Origin: Phycisphaeraceae bacterium
GTDB lineage: Bacteria; Planctomycetota; Phycisphaerae; Phycisphaerales; Phycisphaeraceae
Assembly: GCA_029260715.1 (NCBI GenBank)
Contig: JAJDCS010000039.1
Span: 62,001-126,000, forward strand
Length of the DNA: 64,000 bases
Direction of reading: 5' to 3'
In this document: positions 16,130-25,513 of the stretch, one piece after another
How the letters are laid out: each line of letters begins with the position of its first letter
Position numbering within the stretch: the first letter of the stretch is position 1
The notes under the pieces: generated by a model
What the model saw: the letters and a program-made list of their open reading frames with translations, nothing else
Told to the model about the DNA's origin: nothing
Databases searched by the model: none
Position numbers and translations under genes: made by a program

Positions 16130-17485
16130 ATGCCCATCGAAATTACCATGCCCCGGCTAAGCGACACCATGGAAGAAGGCACGCTGATCAAGTGGCGTGT
16201 GAAGGCCGGCGACAACGTCAAATCCGGCGACGTGTTGGCCGACGTGGAGACCGACAAGGCCACCATGGAGCTGCAGTCCTACGACGACGGCACGGTCGCC
16301 AAGCTAGCCGTTGAAGAGGGGCAGACCGCGCCGGTGGGCAAGCTGATCTTGCTGCTCGCCGAGGTGGGTGAGAGCGTTGATGACGCGTTGAAGGGTGTAG
16401 GCGGCGGGCAAAGCGCAGCCGCGGCGTCTAGCTCCGCAAGCAAGGCGCAGGCCGGAACGTCCGCCGTTGCGGGCGGCAGCGGACCCGGCGACAGCCCCAA
16501 CGCGACCAGTACCGCCACGGCGACTTCCGGGGGGGCCGGGGGTTCCGGGGCTACCGGCGGGAGCGGGCGCGTGCGTGTCAGCCCGGTGGCGCGGAAGATG
16601 GCTGAAGAGCACGGCCTTGACCCAGCCACCATCACCGGCTCCGGGCCCGACGGACGCGTGATCAAGCGAGACATCCTGGCAGCCGCCCAAGGAACCGCCG
16701 CACCCGGAAGTCCCGCCGCCCCCGCACCCGCCAAGCCGCTCAAGCCCGTGGTGGTGCAAGCCCCCCCCACTTCCTTGCCGGTCGGTGAGTCGAAGACCAT
16801 TTCGCTATCCAACATGCGCAAGACCATTGCCCGGCGCTTGGTCGAATCCAAGACCACCATCCCCCATTTCACCGTGACTGTGGCGGTGGACATGGACCCG
16901 CTCATGGAGATGCGCACCTCGCTCAACGCTTACCTGGAGAGCCAGGGCACCAAGCTAAGCGTGAACGATTTCATCGTGCGCGGCTCGGCGATGGCGCTGC
17001 AGCGTCACCCCATGGTTAATAGCTCCTGGACCGACGCGGGCATCCAGCAGCACGGGGCGATCAGTGTGGGCGTAGCCATCGCGCTACCCGCGGACAAAGG
17101 CGGCGGCTTGGTCGTGGCCACGATCCGCGACACGCTCAACAAGAGCCTGCGCCAGATCAGTACCGAGACGCGCACACTCGCCAAGAAAGCCCGCACACAA
17201 GGGCTAAGCCTCGAAGAGATGAGCGACGGCACGTTCACCATCTCAAACCTAGGCATGTTCGGCGTCGAGCACTTCGAAGCCATCATCAACCCACCCCAAG
17301 CGGCGATCCTGGCGGTGGGGGCAGCCAACGAGAAGCCCGTGGCACGCGACGGGAAGGTCACGCTCGGCCACGAGATGACCGCGACGCTCAGCGCCGATCA
17401 CCGGATTATCGACGGGGCCATGGCGGCGGAGTTCCTCGTGACGCTCAAGCAGTTGCTGGAGAACCCGGCGGTGATGATGGTGTGA
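16130..17485 (+). CDS. pdhC: Dihydrolipoamide acetyltransferase (pyruvate dehydrogenase E2)
   Basis: 451 residues. Domains in order: one lipoyl domain (residues 1-78, lipoylated Lys in VETDKATME), an Ala/Gly/Ser/Thr-rich linker (about 85-140), the peripheral-subunit-binding domain (VRVSPVARKMAEEHGLDP, near 145), a second flexible linker, and the catalytic acyltransferase domain from about 215. The active site SADHRIIDGAMAAEF is near the end. ATG 16130 has GGGAGG nine bases upstream; an open frame extends further left but lacks signals. It could also act on another 2-oxo acid. No E1 or E3 gene is near, which is unusual. Confidence 0.93.
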   Translation: MPIEITMPRLSDTMEEGTLIKWRVKAGDNVKSGDVLADVETDKATMELQSYDDGTVAKLAVEEGQTAPVGKLILLLAEVGESVDDALKGVGGGQSAAAASSSASKAQAGTSAVAGGSGPGDSPNATSTATATSGGAGGSGATGGSGRVRVSPVARKMAEEHGLDPATITGSGPDGRVIKRDILAAAQGTAAPGSPAAPAPAKPLKPVVVQAPPTSLPVGESKTISLSNMRKTIARRLVESKTTIPHFTVTVAVDMDPLMEMRTSLNAYLESQGTKLSVNDFIVRGSAMALQRHPMVNSSWTDAGIQQHGAISVGVAIALPADKGGGLVVATIRDTLNKSLRQISTETRTLAKKARTQGLSLEEMSDGTFTISNLGMFGVEHFEAIINPPQAAILAVGAANEKPVARDGKVTLGHEMTATLSADHRIIDGAMAAEFLVTLKQLLENPAVMMV

Positions 17486-17541
17486 GCGAGGGCTTAAACC
17501 ATGAAGCCCTCGCTACGAGCCGCGACCGTAAGGGAGCGGTC
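17485..17541. repeat. Hairpin followed by a family f repeat
   Basis: An 11-base inverted repeat (AGCGAGGGCTT at 17487 paired with AAGCCCTCGCT ending at 17514) directly follows the pdhC stop and could act as its transcript end. It runs into ACGAGCCGCGACCGTAAGGG, the core of a repeat found again near 51934, 56151 and, inverted, 56275. Confidence 0.7.
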
Positions 17542-17677
17542 CCGCATGGAACCGAAAAGCAATCACGCAGCCATCGAGCCGTACTTCAAATCGAAAATCG
17601 CCTTCCTTAATGAGACCGATTTTTTCCGCCTTCGTCTACGTCTTTGTCATTAGCAAGCTGCCATCGTTAGGCTCGGG

Positions 17678-20086
17678 TTACTCGAACAGGGTCTCGAACG
17701 CCGCACGGAGACGCCGCTGGAGGTCCAGGCGGTCCGTCATGAACACCAAGTTGAAGGCGTGCGAGAATGTCTCCATGAAGAGTAGGCGCTGGTCCCGCCG
17801 AGATAACAAGACGTCGCGGAGCGGGACCATGGCCTCGGCCATTGCCACCGTCCGTTCCGCATCGCCCGCCCATGCCGCCTTATCGACAGAAGCCCCATAC
17901 GCATTGGCGAGCCATTCGCGCACGGCTGCGTCATCGGGATGCTTTTCGGCAAGGGTACGCAACTCCCCCAGCAACACATCGGCGCGGACGAAGTTTGATC
18001 CGCTGTTGTCGACGGCATTGACCAGTCCCTTGGCGAGCCATTCGCGCACGGCTGCGTCATCGGGGTGCTTTTCGGCAAGGGTACGCAACTCCCCCAGCAA
18101 CACATCGGCGCGGACGAAGTTTGATCCGCTGTTGTCGACGGCATTGACCAGTCCCTTGGCGAGCCATTCGCGCACGGCTGCGTCATCGGGGTGCTGCTCG
18201 GCAAGGGCACGCAACTCCCCCAGCAGCACGTCGGCGCGGACGAAATTTGATCCGCTGTAGCTAACTGCGTTATTCAGCCCTGCGGCGAGCGGCTCGCGCA
18301 CGGCTGCGTCATCGGGGTGCTGCTCGGCAAGGGCACGCAGATCTCCCAACAACACGTCGGTGCGGGCAAAGTCTAAACCGCTCAGGAAAAAGGCATTGAC
18401 CAGCCCCTTGGCGAGCAACTCGCGCACGGCCGCGTCACCGGGATGCTGCTTGGCAAGAGCACGCAATTCCTCTAGCAGCACGTTGGCGCGGGCAAAGTCT
18501 AAACCGCTGAGGTAGAAGACGTTGAACAGCCCTTTGGCGAGCACGAGCCGACCCGACGGGCTTAGGGAGGTTCCAAATCGCGCGCACCCGTTAAATTGGG
18601 CCAACTCCACGCGTTTTTTGAACTGGGTGGTCACTGCCTGGCAGAGCAGCAATGGGAGGCCATCGACGCCAACGGTCTCGACCAGTTCCTTCATCACTAC
18701 AATCATCACTGCCGCGGGGGTTGTTTCCTCGCTAAGCTTGTTCCATACCGCAGGGCTAAAGAGATCGATGACAGCGGGGACGACGCGCGTCACCGCTGCT
18801 TGCAAGTAGGGTTTGAGCTTCGGTGCGAGGTCCGGGTCGAGCTTCTCGTGTTTCTCGTTGAGGCCCAGGACACACCGCGCGGCGGCCTCGCGGCGCGACG
18901 GGTGGCCGAACGCCAGGGGCGAACCATCTTGGGGCCTGAACAAACCCTCGGACGCCAAATAAATCCGGTCGTCCTCCGTGGCGTCTCCCATGACCGCAGA
19001 CAGTACGGATTGGAGGGCAACCGGGTCAGGCGGGAGCGGCAGGACCGCGGCGAGCAGAGCAAGTTCGAGGATCGGCTTCTCCTGCCTGGCTCGGTCCAGC
19101 AATTTGCGGTAAATCTCGCGCAGCTCGGGGAACCTCATGGCACGGGCATTGGCGGCGGTGTTGGCGAGCGCGTCGAGCGAGGATCGTTGGTCTTCGCCCA
19201 GGTGCGCCCACTCGTCGAGCACCGCTGGATTGCCAGCGATTTCTTCCAGCACCCGCTCGGCAAGGGCTGCGTCACTGGTTACGCCAACGAAGGCGGGGAA
19301 ATGTTCTACCAACCAGCCGTACAAGTTCTCGAGGGCGCGGGGTTCGGCCTCAAAGTTGAGAGCGTCCACCGTGCACTCTTTCACACCTGGGAACTCGTGT
19401 AGACCACTCGCGAGGGATTTTGCCCCCTGGTTGCGGTCGTTGCGGAAGCGCGGGTCGCGGAGGTGCAGCAGTACGTGGCATGCGGGCCACTGGTCGCGGT
19501 TGTCTAGGAACGACCGGAGCGTGGCGGTGTCCTTCTCCAGGTCCTGCCCCTCTTCCCACTGGTTGAGCGCGATGACCACGGGGGCGGTCTGGCCTTGGGC
19601 GAGAATCATCAGCAAGTCTCTCGCTTCCTCCGATGTGAGGCGTGGCAGTTGCAGGCCCCCGGTCTCGGTCATCCGACGGGCCTCATCAAGCCCGCTGAAA
19701 AACAGCTTGACCAGGTCTTTGCCGGGGCCGGCGAACTCGCCCAGCGCCTGGCCCAGGGCCGTGCCGACCGTAGTGATCAGCCGGCCCTTTATCTGGGCGT
19801 GGATGGACTTGATTTCGGCGACGAATCCCTCTTTCTGTCGCCAATGGTCGTAGGCATCCTTGATGGCGCGCAGCAGCACGTCTCCCTCGGCCTCGCCGGA
19901 TTCGGCCATGCCGACCCTGCGCGAATCGGCCGCTCGGCTGCGATCGACGAAGTGCTTGAGCAGGGTCGTCTTGCCGATCCGGGGCGGCCCCTTGACGATG
20001 GTTAGGCCGGGATCGGCACAGCGAGCTTCGAGGAGGTCCAGTTCACGCTGCCTGCCAAGAAATGGGATTTTGATTGCGGAGGCCAT
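17678..20086 (-). CDS. STAND-like NTPase with 42-residue tandem repeats
   Basis: 802 residues. The N-terminus starts IPFLGRQRELDLLE, then Walker A GPPRIGKTT (residues about 34-42) and a Walker B-like VVIALNQWEE near 175, as in the ATPase part of STAND/AAA signalling proteins. A helical region follows to about residue 515. Then come five 42-residue units (about 516-725) of the form LAKGLVNA-x4-SG-x-x-F-x-RADVLLGELR-x-LAE-x-HPDDAAVRE, resembling TPR-like helical pairs, plus a worn sixth. No N-terminal effector domain, signal peptide or membrane helix is visible. Such proteins often sense a ligand with the repeats and oligomerise; a role in conflict or defence is only an inference. No neighbour supports a multi-gene defence island. 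Confidence 0.82.
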   Translation of the reverse strand: MASAIKIPFLGRQRELDLLEARCADPGLTIVKGPPRIGKTTLLKHFVDRSRAADSRRVGMAESGEAEGDVLLRAIKDAYDHWRQKEGFVAEIKSIHAQIKGRLITTVGTALGQALGEFAGPGKDLVKLFFSGLDEARRMTETGGLQLPRLTSEEARDLLMILAQGQTAPVVIALNQWEEGQDLEKDTATLRSFLDNRDQWPACHVLLHLRDPRFRNDRNQGAKSLASGLHEFPGVKECTVDALNFEAEPRALENLYGWLVEHFPAFVGVTSDAALAERVLEEIAGNPAVLDEWAHLGEDQRSSLDALANTAANARAMRFPELREIYRKLLDRARQEKPILELALLAAVLPLPPDPVALQSVLSAVMGDATEDDRIYLASEGLFRPQDGSPLAFGHPSRREAAARCVLGLNEKHEKLDPDLAPKLKPYLQAAVTRVVPAVIDLFSPAVWNKLSEETTPAAVMIVVMKELVETVGVDGLPLLLCQAVTTQFKKRVELAQFNGCARFGTSLSPSGRLVLAKGLFNVFYLSGLDFARANVLLEELRALAKQHPGDAAVRELLAKGLVNAFFLSGLDFARTDVLLGDLRALAEQHPDDAAVREPLAAGLNNAVSYSGSNFVRADVLLGELRALAEQHPDDAAVREWLAKGLVNAVDNSGSNFVRADVLLGELRTLAEKHPDDAAVREWLAKGLVNAVDNSGSNFVRADVLLGELRTLAEKHPDDAAVREWLANAYGASVDKAAWAGDAERTVAMAEAMVPLRDVLLSRRDQRLLFMETFSHAFNLVFMTDRLDLQRRLRAAFETLFE
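17912..18541 (-). repeat. Five 126-bp tandem repeats inside the NTPase gene
   Basis: Units on the minus strand: 18541-18416, 18415-18290, 18289-18164, 18163-18038 and 18037-17912. The last two differ at one base in 126 (A17940 against G18066, silent). Earlier units are more diverged. This gradient points to expansion at the 3' end of the array. Confidence 0.93.
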
Positions 20087-20113
20087 GATTGAATATTGTA
20101 ATTGATTAATCGG

Positions 20114-20186
20114 GTAGGCCAGGCATCATGCCTGGCACACGAACGGCATTCATCCCCCCGGTGCCCGGCAGGAGTGCCGGGCCTAC
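20114..20186. repeat. Paired REP-like palindrome, family b
   Basis: Left arm begins GTAGGCCAGGCATCATGCCT and right arm is a looser inverted copy ending GGGCCTAC. Each arm folds alone (CCAGGC/GCCTGG; CCCGGCA/TGCCGGG). The element lies between the NTPase start and the uracil-DNA glycosylase stop. Confidence 0.7.
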
Positions 20187-20199
20187 ACGGCTAAGCCGG

Positions 20200-20278
20200 G
20201 TAGGGTCCGCGATTCGCGGACCACGAGCGCCGCATTGACATTCCGTCCCCCGATTGGTCCGCCGATGGCGGACCCTAC
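20200..20278. repeat. Paired REP-like palindrome, family c
   Basis: Left arm begins GTAGGGTCCGCGATTCGCGG; right arm ends GGCGGACCCTAC. Each arm is a hairpin (GGTCCGC/GCGGACC). It follows family b after 13 bases and lies 11 bases past the uracil-DNA glycosylase stop codon. Confidence 0.72.
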
Positions 20279-20289
20279 GCGTTTCAAAT

Positions 20290-20985
20290 CTATTTGTCGC
20301 CCGCCAACGTTCGAGCACGCGTAAACACCCCCAACAGCATCTCGCGCGTCAGCCGACCCGTGAACGTGTTCTGCTGACTGGGGTGGTAGGAACACAGCAC
20401 CGTGGGCGCCCCGTCGATCACGTGTTCAGCCGCGTGGGCGAACTTGTAGGGCGACCGCTTGGCGATCCAGCCTCGCTGTTGGTACAGCTTCAGCGTTGCG
20501 TCGAAGCCGATCTTGCCCAAGCAGACCACCACGCGTAAATCACGCAGCGCGTTGAACGTGTCCGCTAAAAACCCGGCGCAGTTGGTTAGTTCATCTGGTG
20601 TGGGCTTGTTGCCGGGCGGGGCGCAGTGGGCGGCGGCGGTAATCATGGCGTTGCGGAGCTTTAGGCCGTCTTCCGCGTGTTCTGCCGTGGGTTGGTTGGC
20701 GAAGCCCGCTTCGTGCATGGCCCGGTACAGCCAGTCACCCGAGCGGTCGCCGGTGAACATCCGGCCCGTGCGGTTCGCCCCGTGCGCCGCCGGGGCCAGG
20801 CCCACGATGAGCGCCTTGGCCCGCGGGTCGCCGAAGTTGGGCACGGGCTTGCCGAAGTATGCTTGATCCCGGAACCGGGCCGTCTTTTTTTGGGCTATGG
20901 CCAGGCAGTGCGTTCTTAGCCGGGGGCAGCGGTCGCAGGCTGTGATGCGATGATTGAGTCTGTCTAAGGCTGAGGCGTTAGGCAA
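20290..20985 (-). CDS. Family 5 uracil-DNA glycosylase (UdgB type)
   Basis: About 231 residues; it removes uracil and related lesions from DNA as the first step of base excision repair. Motifs: ITACDRCPRLRTHC (iron-sulfur cluster cysteines) near the start, GLAPAAHGANRTGRMFTGD with the GLAP-AAHG signature of family 5, and SYHPSQQNTFTGRLT as the late H-P-S motif. The frame stays open to ATG 21123, but that would leave six bases to the divergent gene at 21130. The TTG at 20985 just before conserved PNASALDRLNHRI is therefore preferred, though without a strong ribosome site. Confidence 0.9.
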   Translation of the reverse strand: MPNASALDRLNHRITACDRCPRLRTHCLAIAQKKTARFRDQAYFGKPVPNFGDPRAKALIVGLAPAAHGANRTGRMFTGDRSGDWLYRAMHEAGFANQPTAEHAEDGLKLRNAMITAAAHCAPPGNKPTPDELTNCAGFLADTFNALRDLRVVVCLGKIGFDATLKLYQQRGWIAKRSPYKFAHAAEHVIDGAPTVLCSYHPSQQNTFTGRLTREMLLGVFTRARTLAGDK

Positions 20986-21129
20986 TGGAAGCTCGTTCCG
21001 GTTATGCGGGTTGTGTGGCCGCGTTATCGGGCGATAACACAGCCTGGGCTTACCCGCGGCTGAAATTGTGCCGATGCAAAGCACTGTGCGTCCCAGTACG
21101 TGACCAGCCGGGGGTGAGAGCACTATACC

Positions 21130-21813
21130 ATGCGCTTTTTGGCGGATAGCTTAATCGGGCTTGCCCTGCTGGGGCTGCTGATCGGGGTGCTGCTGTACCA
21201 CCGCAAGCAGCAGCGGCTGATGGTGGACGCGCTGATCGGCCTACTGCTGGTGGGCGTGTTGGCGAGCGTCATCCTCTACCGCCGTGAACAACATCAGAAA
21301 AACGAACGCTACGAAGCGGTCGTCAAGGCCCTGGACCGGCTGCACGATCAAGCGGAATACCACGGCGTGCTGGCGGTACGCCAGACGGGGCGGACCGGGT
21401 TCCCCTCGGTCATGTCGCCGCTGTGGTTCCGCAGCGGGCTTCCGATGAATGTGGCCGTGCCCGGGTGGCACCCCTGGCTGGATATCGCGCCGCCCGGCGA
21501 CATGTCCATCCACCCGCCCGACCCGATTATCACTGAGCAAGTCCAAGCGGGGTTCTGGTACAACCCGAACAAAGGCGTGTTCCGCGCCCGCGTCGAGCGG
21601 CAGTGGTCCGAGTCTGCCACGCTGAGTCTGTACAACCGCCTAAACCAGACACAGCTTCTGGCTATGCCCATTTCCGCCAGCGCCAATCGCCAGCCGATAT
21701 CGCTGTGGGCGGCGGCCAAGCTGTCGACCGAAATAGGCAACGACCTGTCCACGGACGATAACGCGGACGGCACACCCAAAGGGCGGTCGCTCATGGCCGC
21801 GCCGAACTACTGA
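21130..21813 (+). CDS. Membrane-anchored protein with duplicated N-terminal helix
   Basis: 227 residues. Two similar segments in tandem, residues about 3-28 (FLADSLIGLALLGLLIGVLL) and 31-54 (VDALIGLLLVGVLASVILYR), each a hydrophobic helix followed by a basic YRR/YHRKQ stretch. The remainder is soluble with Trp- and Pro-rich parts (LWFRSGLPMNVAVPGWHPWL). The helix plus basic segment recalls planctomycete pseudopilin-like proteins (GVFRARV), but no prepilin peptidase site is clear. The function is unknown. It is divergent from the uracil-DNA glycosylase gene. Confidence 0.6.
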   Translation: MRFLADSLIGLALLGLLIGVLLYHRKQQRLMVDALIGLLLVGVLASVILYRREQHQKNERYEAVVKALDRLHDQAEYHGVLAVRQTGRTGFPSVMSPLWFRSGLPMNVAVPGWHPWLDIAPPGDMSIHPPDPIITEQVQAGFWYNPNKGVFRARVERQWSESATLSLYNRLNQTQLLAMPISASANRQPISLWAAAKLSTEIGNDLSTDDNADGTPKGRSLMAAPNY

Positions 21814-21852
21814 TCAAATCCAAAGCCCTGATCCCCGAGTCCGGGGCTATCC

Positions 21853-22797
<945 letters not shown>

Positions 22798-22802
22798 AGG
22801 GG

Positions 22803-25118
22803 TCAGTCCGCTGGGCGTTGGTCGATCGGGACAATCCACCTCAAAACGGTCCACCCGTTGGCGGGCAGGGGCCGGCCGTCGACGAGCAAAGGCAAAGCGG
22901 CAAACGCTTCGAGCGTGTGCCCGATGACGATCAGGCACCGCGTGGCGGCTGTGGCGGTTAAGTCCAGCCCCTGTGTGCCGGCCCGGTCGTAGTTCACCGC
23001 CCGGTCGGCCAGCCCGGTGTGGCGGAAGTCCGGCGGGGGTAGCGCGTTGTAGAAGCTGAGCATCTCGACAGCTTGGACGATCTCGCTGCTTGCGATGGCC
23101 GCCCCGCGGGCGTTCCCTTCGCCGGTCGTGTGGCTGCCCCAGGCCTGCCCCGCTTTGAAACCCATCAGCCGACCCAGGTACCCCTCTTGCACCCACGACC
23201 GTTTGCCCGAATCATCATACGAAAACGGGCGAACCAACGGCTCAAACGCCTCGGGCCGTGTCACGTCCAGCGCTTCACCACCGGGCCACGGTTCGCGGTG
23301 ACGCCAAACCACCGGCACCCCACCATCACCGGGGCAATACACCAGCAGCACGTTCTGAAGCACCGCCTCGCCGTGGTGAACCAGCCGGCCGCGTGGCCAA
23401 CCGCCCTCAAGGCTTAGCCGGCCGCCCAGGCCCAGCGGCGAGGTTGTCTCGCCAGGCTCATCGGGCGGGTTGCCGTTGGCGAATACGCCGCGCAGTTCGA
23501 ACTGTTTAGCCGTCGCGCGGATCGGCACGTCGGCTGCATGCGGCGAGTCGGCGTTGATCTCGTAGAACTGGGTATCGGGAAAACCACCGCCCCTGTTGCC
23601 GCTGTCCATGCCGGGGCTAGACAGCGTCCCCTCGATCGGCGCTTCCCAGCCCGGCGCGACCTCAATGCGCACACGCTTGTGCCGGGGCACCAACAGCGAC
23701 AACCAGCTATGGGCCTTGGCAAGCCCCGTACGCGCCTCAACGTCGATGACAGTGAAGTGCGACATCGCCATGCGCGCCGGCCGCATCGCCCACGCCCCGC
23801 CCCACGCGCACACGCTGCCCAAGACAACAACACCCACGAACACCAGCCAGCTGTACTTGGTCATGCCCCACCGCTTGAGCACGGCAAACCCCACCGGCCC
23901 CGCGGCAAGCCCATACACCCCCAAAAACACGATCACCACCAGCAGCCCCGACAAGACCTCCTCTCGCATCGCCACCAAGCCGGGGATAAACCTGCCCAAG
24001 TCAACACGCTGCCTGAACTGCGCCTCGCTCATCCGCCACTGCTGCAGTTGGTCGTCGATGTACTTCTGTGTGTACACCGGGCTCCGCCAGCCGAACACCG
24101 CGTTCCAAAGCCCACCGCCGTTGGGCAACCCCATGCGCGCCAACACCGGGTCCGTCAGGTCCACGCCGATGAGCGTCACCCGCCCGAAGCCGTAACTTTG
24201 AGCAACCACCACCGCCCCGCCTTCGTTGTCGCGGAGCAACACGGACACCGCACCGCCGTCCACACGATCCGCGTCCGGCTCCAATACTTGTAGATACACC
24301 GTGTCGGGGGCGTCTCCCTCAGGCCGGCCCAGCCAGTCGGGCGGCGCGGCCACCGCCCGACGCGCCGCACGCACCGAAGGCAGCAGATCGCTCAACGGCG
24401 ACTCGAACCACAGGCTCCCCACAGCGGGCAACACCACCACCAGGTGCCCACCTTGACGCACCCACTGGCGCACAGCCCGGTGCGTGTCCACCGAGATCGC
24501 CGGTGAGCCGGGGTCGCCGCCTTGTGGCGTCCAGATCAACGCCTCTAGCATGGACAAGCCGTACCAACGGTCGGGCAACTGTGAAGGCTCAATCCCACGC
24601 AGCAGCGTACACGGTTCGTGGCGTGTCACGCCGTTGGTGTAAGGCTCTAGGCCGAGCGACGCGGTCCCCGTCACGCCCAATACACACTGGCCCTGCTCTA
24701 GCACGCTTCGAGGGCGGGCTTGGGCGGTGCCCAGGGCTAGCCCCTGCGCTTCGTCGATCACTTCAACCCGCCAGTGATCCCCCGCCTTTGTGGCGAGCGA
24801 CGGCGCCGCGTACAGCCACACATGGGTTTGTTGCGGGCCCACCGTGGCCACACGCTGGGCGTAGACGCGGTCGCCGTCGCCGTCGTTCAACACCCACCGA
24901 CAACGCACCCGCTTGGGATCGGCTCCGTGGTTGTCCAACGACACGCGCATCGGCGTCCACGCGCCCGGCCGGACCACACCCTGCACCCCCACCCACCGAG
25001 GGTCGATCCGCACGGATACCCCGTCACCGGCAGCCAACACCGGCGGTATCACACAAACACACGCCCAGCACAGGATTAGCCAACGCACTGCGAATCGCCT
25101 TAGCAAACAAACGACCAT
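22803..25118 (-). CDS. Large membrane-anchored secreted-type protein of the ABC operon
   Basis: 771 residues. A signal-like helix (residues 12-31) is followed by an extracytoplasmic domain to about 390, then two or three membrane helices (about 392-460, including LSGLLVVIVFLGVYGLAAGP), and another soluble domain to the end. GGxLVVVLPAVGSLWFESP and VTLIGVDL recall the DUF4350/GldG-like ABC auxiliary fold, so it may support a gliding- or export-type ABC system. I do not recognise a named family. It overlaps nothing and leads the ABC ATPase gene by five bases. Confidence 0.72.
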   Translation of the reverse strand: MVVCLLRRFAVRWLILCWACVCVIPPVLAAGDGVSVRIDPRWVGVQGVVRPGAWTPMRVSLDNHGADPKRVRCRWVLNDGDGDRVYAQRVATVGPQQTHVWLYAAPSLATKAGDHWRVEVIDEAQGLALGTAQARPRSVLEQGQCVLGVTGTASLGLEPYTNGVTRHEPCTLLRGIEPSQLPDRWYGLSMLEALIWTPQGGDPGSPAISVDTHRAVRQWVRQGGHLVVVLPAVGSLWFESPLSDLLPSVRAARRAVAAPPDWLGRPEGDAPDTVYLQVLEPDADRVDGGAVSVLLRDNEGGAVVVAQSYGFGRVTLIGVDLTDPVLARMGLPNGGGLWNAVFGWRSPVYTQKYIDDQLQQWRMSEAQFRQRVDLGRFIPGLVAMREEVLSGLLVVIVFLGVYGLAAGPVGFAVLKRWGMTKYSWLVFVGVVVLGSVCAWGGAWAMRPARMAMSHFTVIDVEARTGLAKAHSWLSLLVPRHKRVRIEVAPGWEAPIEGTLSSPGMDSGNRGGGFPDTQFYEINADSPHAADVPIRATAKQFELRGVFANGNPPDEPGETTSPLGLGGRLSLEGGWPRGRLVHHGEAVLQNVLLVYCPGDGGVPVVWRHREPWPGGEALDVTRPEAFEPLVRPFSYDDSGKRSWVQEGYLGRLMGFKAGQAWGSHTTGEGNARGAAIASSEIVQAVEMLSFYNALPPPDFRHTGLADRAVNYDRAGTQGLDLTATAATRCLIVIGHTLEAFAALPLLVDGRPLPANGWTVLRWIVPIDQRPAD

Positions 25119-25257
25119 GACACCCAGTTTATACGCACAGCCGGTCCCAAGCCTCCAGCCCTTTTACCCTCCCTACCCGTCACAGCCATACCCCTGATCG
25201 TGGGTAGTTTCCTCAAATCGTGCAGCTAGGCACAGCCCGGTGCCGATACCTCTAGAG

Positions 25258-25434
25258 ATGACATGGTCCCTGGCACAGAGCGTTTGGCCCGTCCTGGCAC
25301 TTCTGGTTTTCGTTATGACCAAGATGATGGTGTGGGTCTTGTCATCGGCGCTGTACCACGAGGTGCGGGTGCACGACCGGATCTGCAAAGCCCGCGACAT
25401 GCGCCGCCAGTATTTCGAAGACCTGGGGCTGTAA
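25258..25434 (+). CDS. Possible small single-helix membrane protein
   Basis: 58 residues from ATG 25258. A hydrophobic helix (WPVLALLVFVMTKMMVWVL) is followed by a charged tail with HDRICKARDMRRQYFEDLG. GTG 25240 extends the frame by six residues. Ribosome sites are weak, but the pattern is that of a small membrane protein. It lies 79 bases before pyrC on the same strand. Confidence 0.42.
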   Translation: MTWSLAQSVWPVLALLVFVMTKMMVWVLSSALYHEVRVHDRICKARDMRRQYFEDLGL

Positions 25435-25513
25435 ACCCAAGCCCACCGTCAGCCACTAACCGCGTCACCGTCGCCGCGGGCCAACGCCACAACCGCGTGC
25501 TACAATAATCACA

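Noticed and set aside
17912-18541. CRISPR array
   Set aside because: The regular 126-bp repeats are coding, have no spacers and translate to a helical repeat domain.
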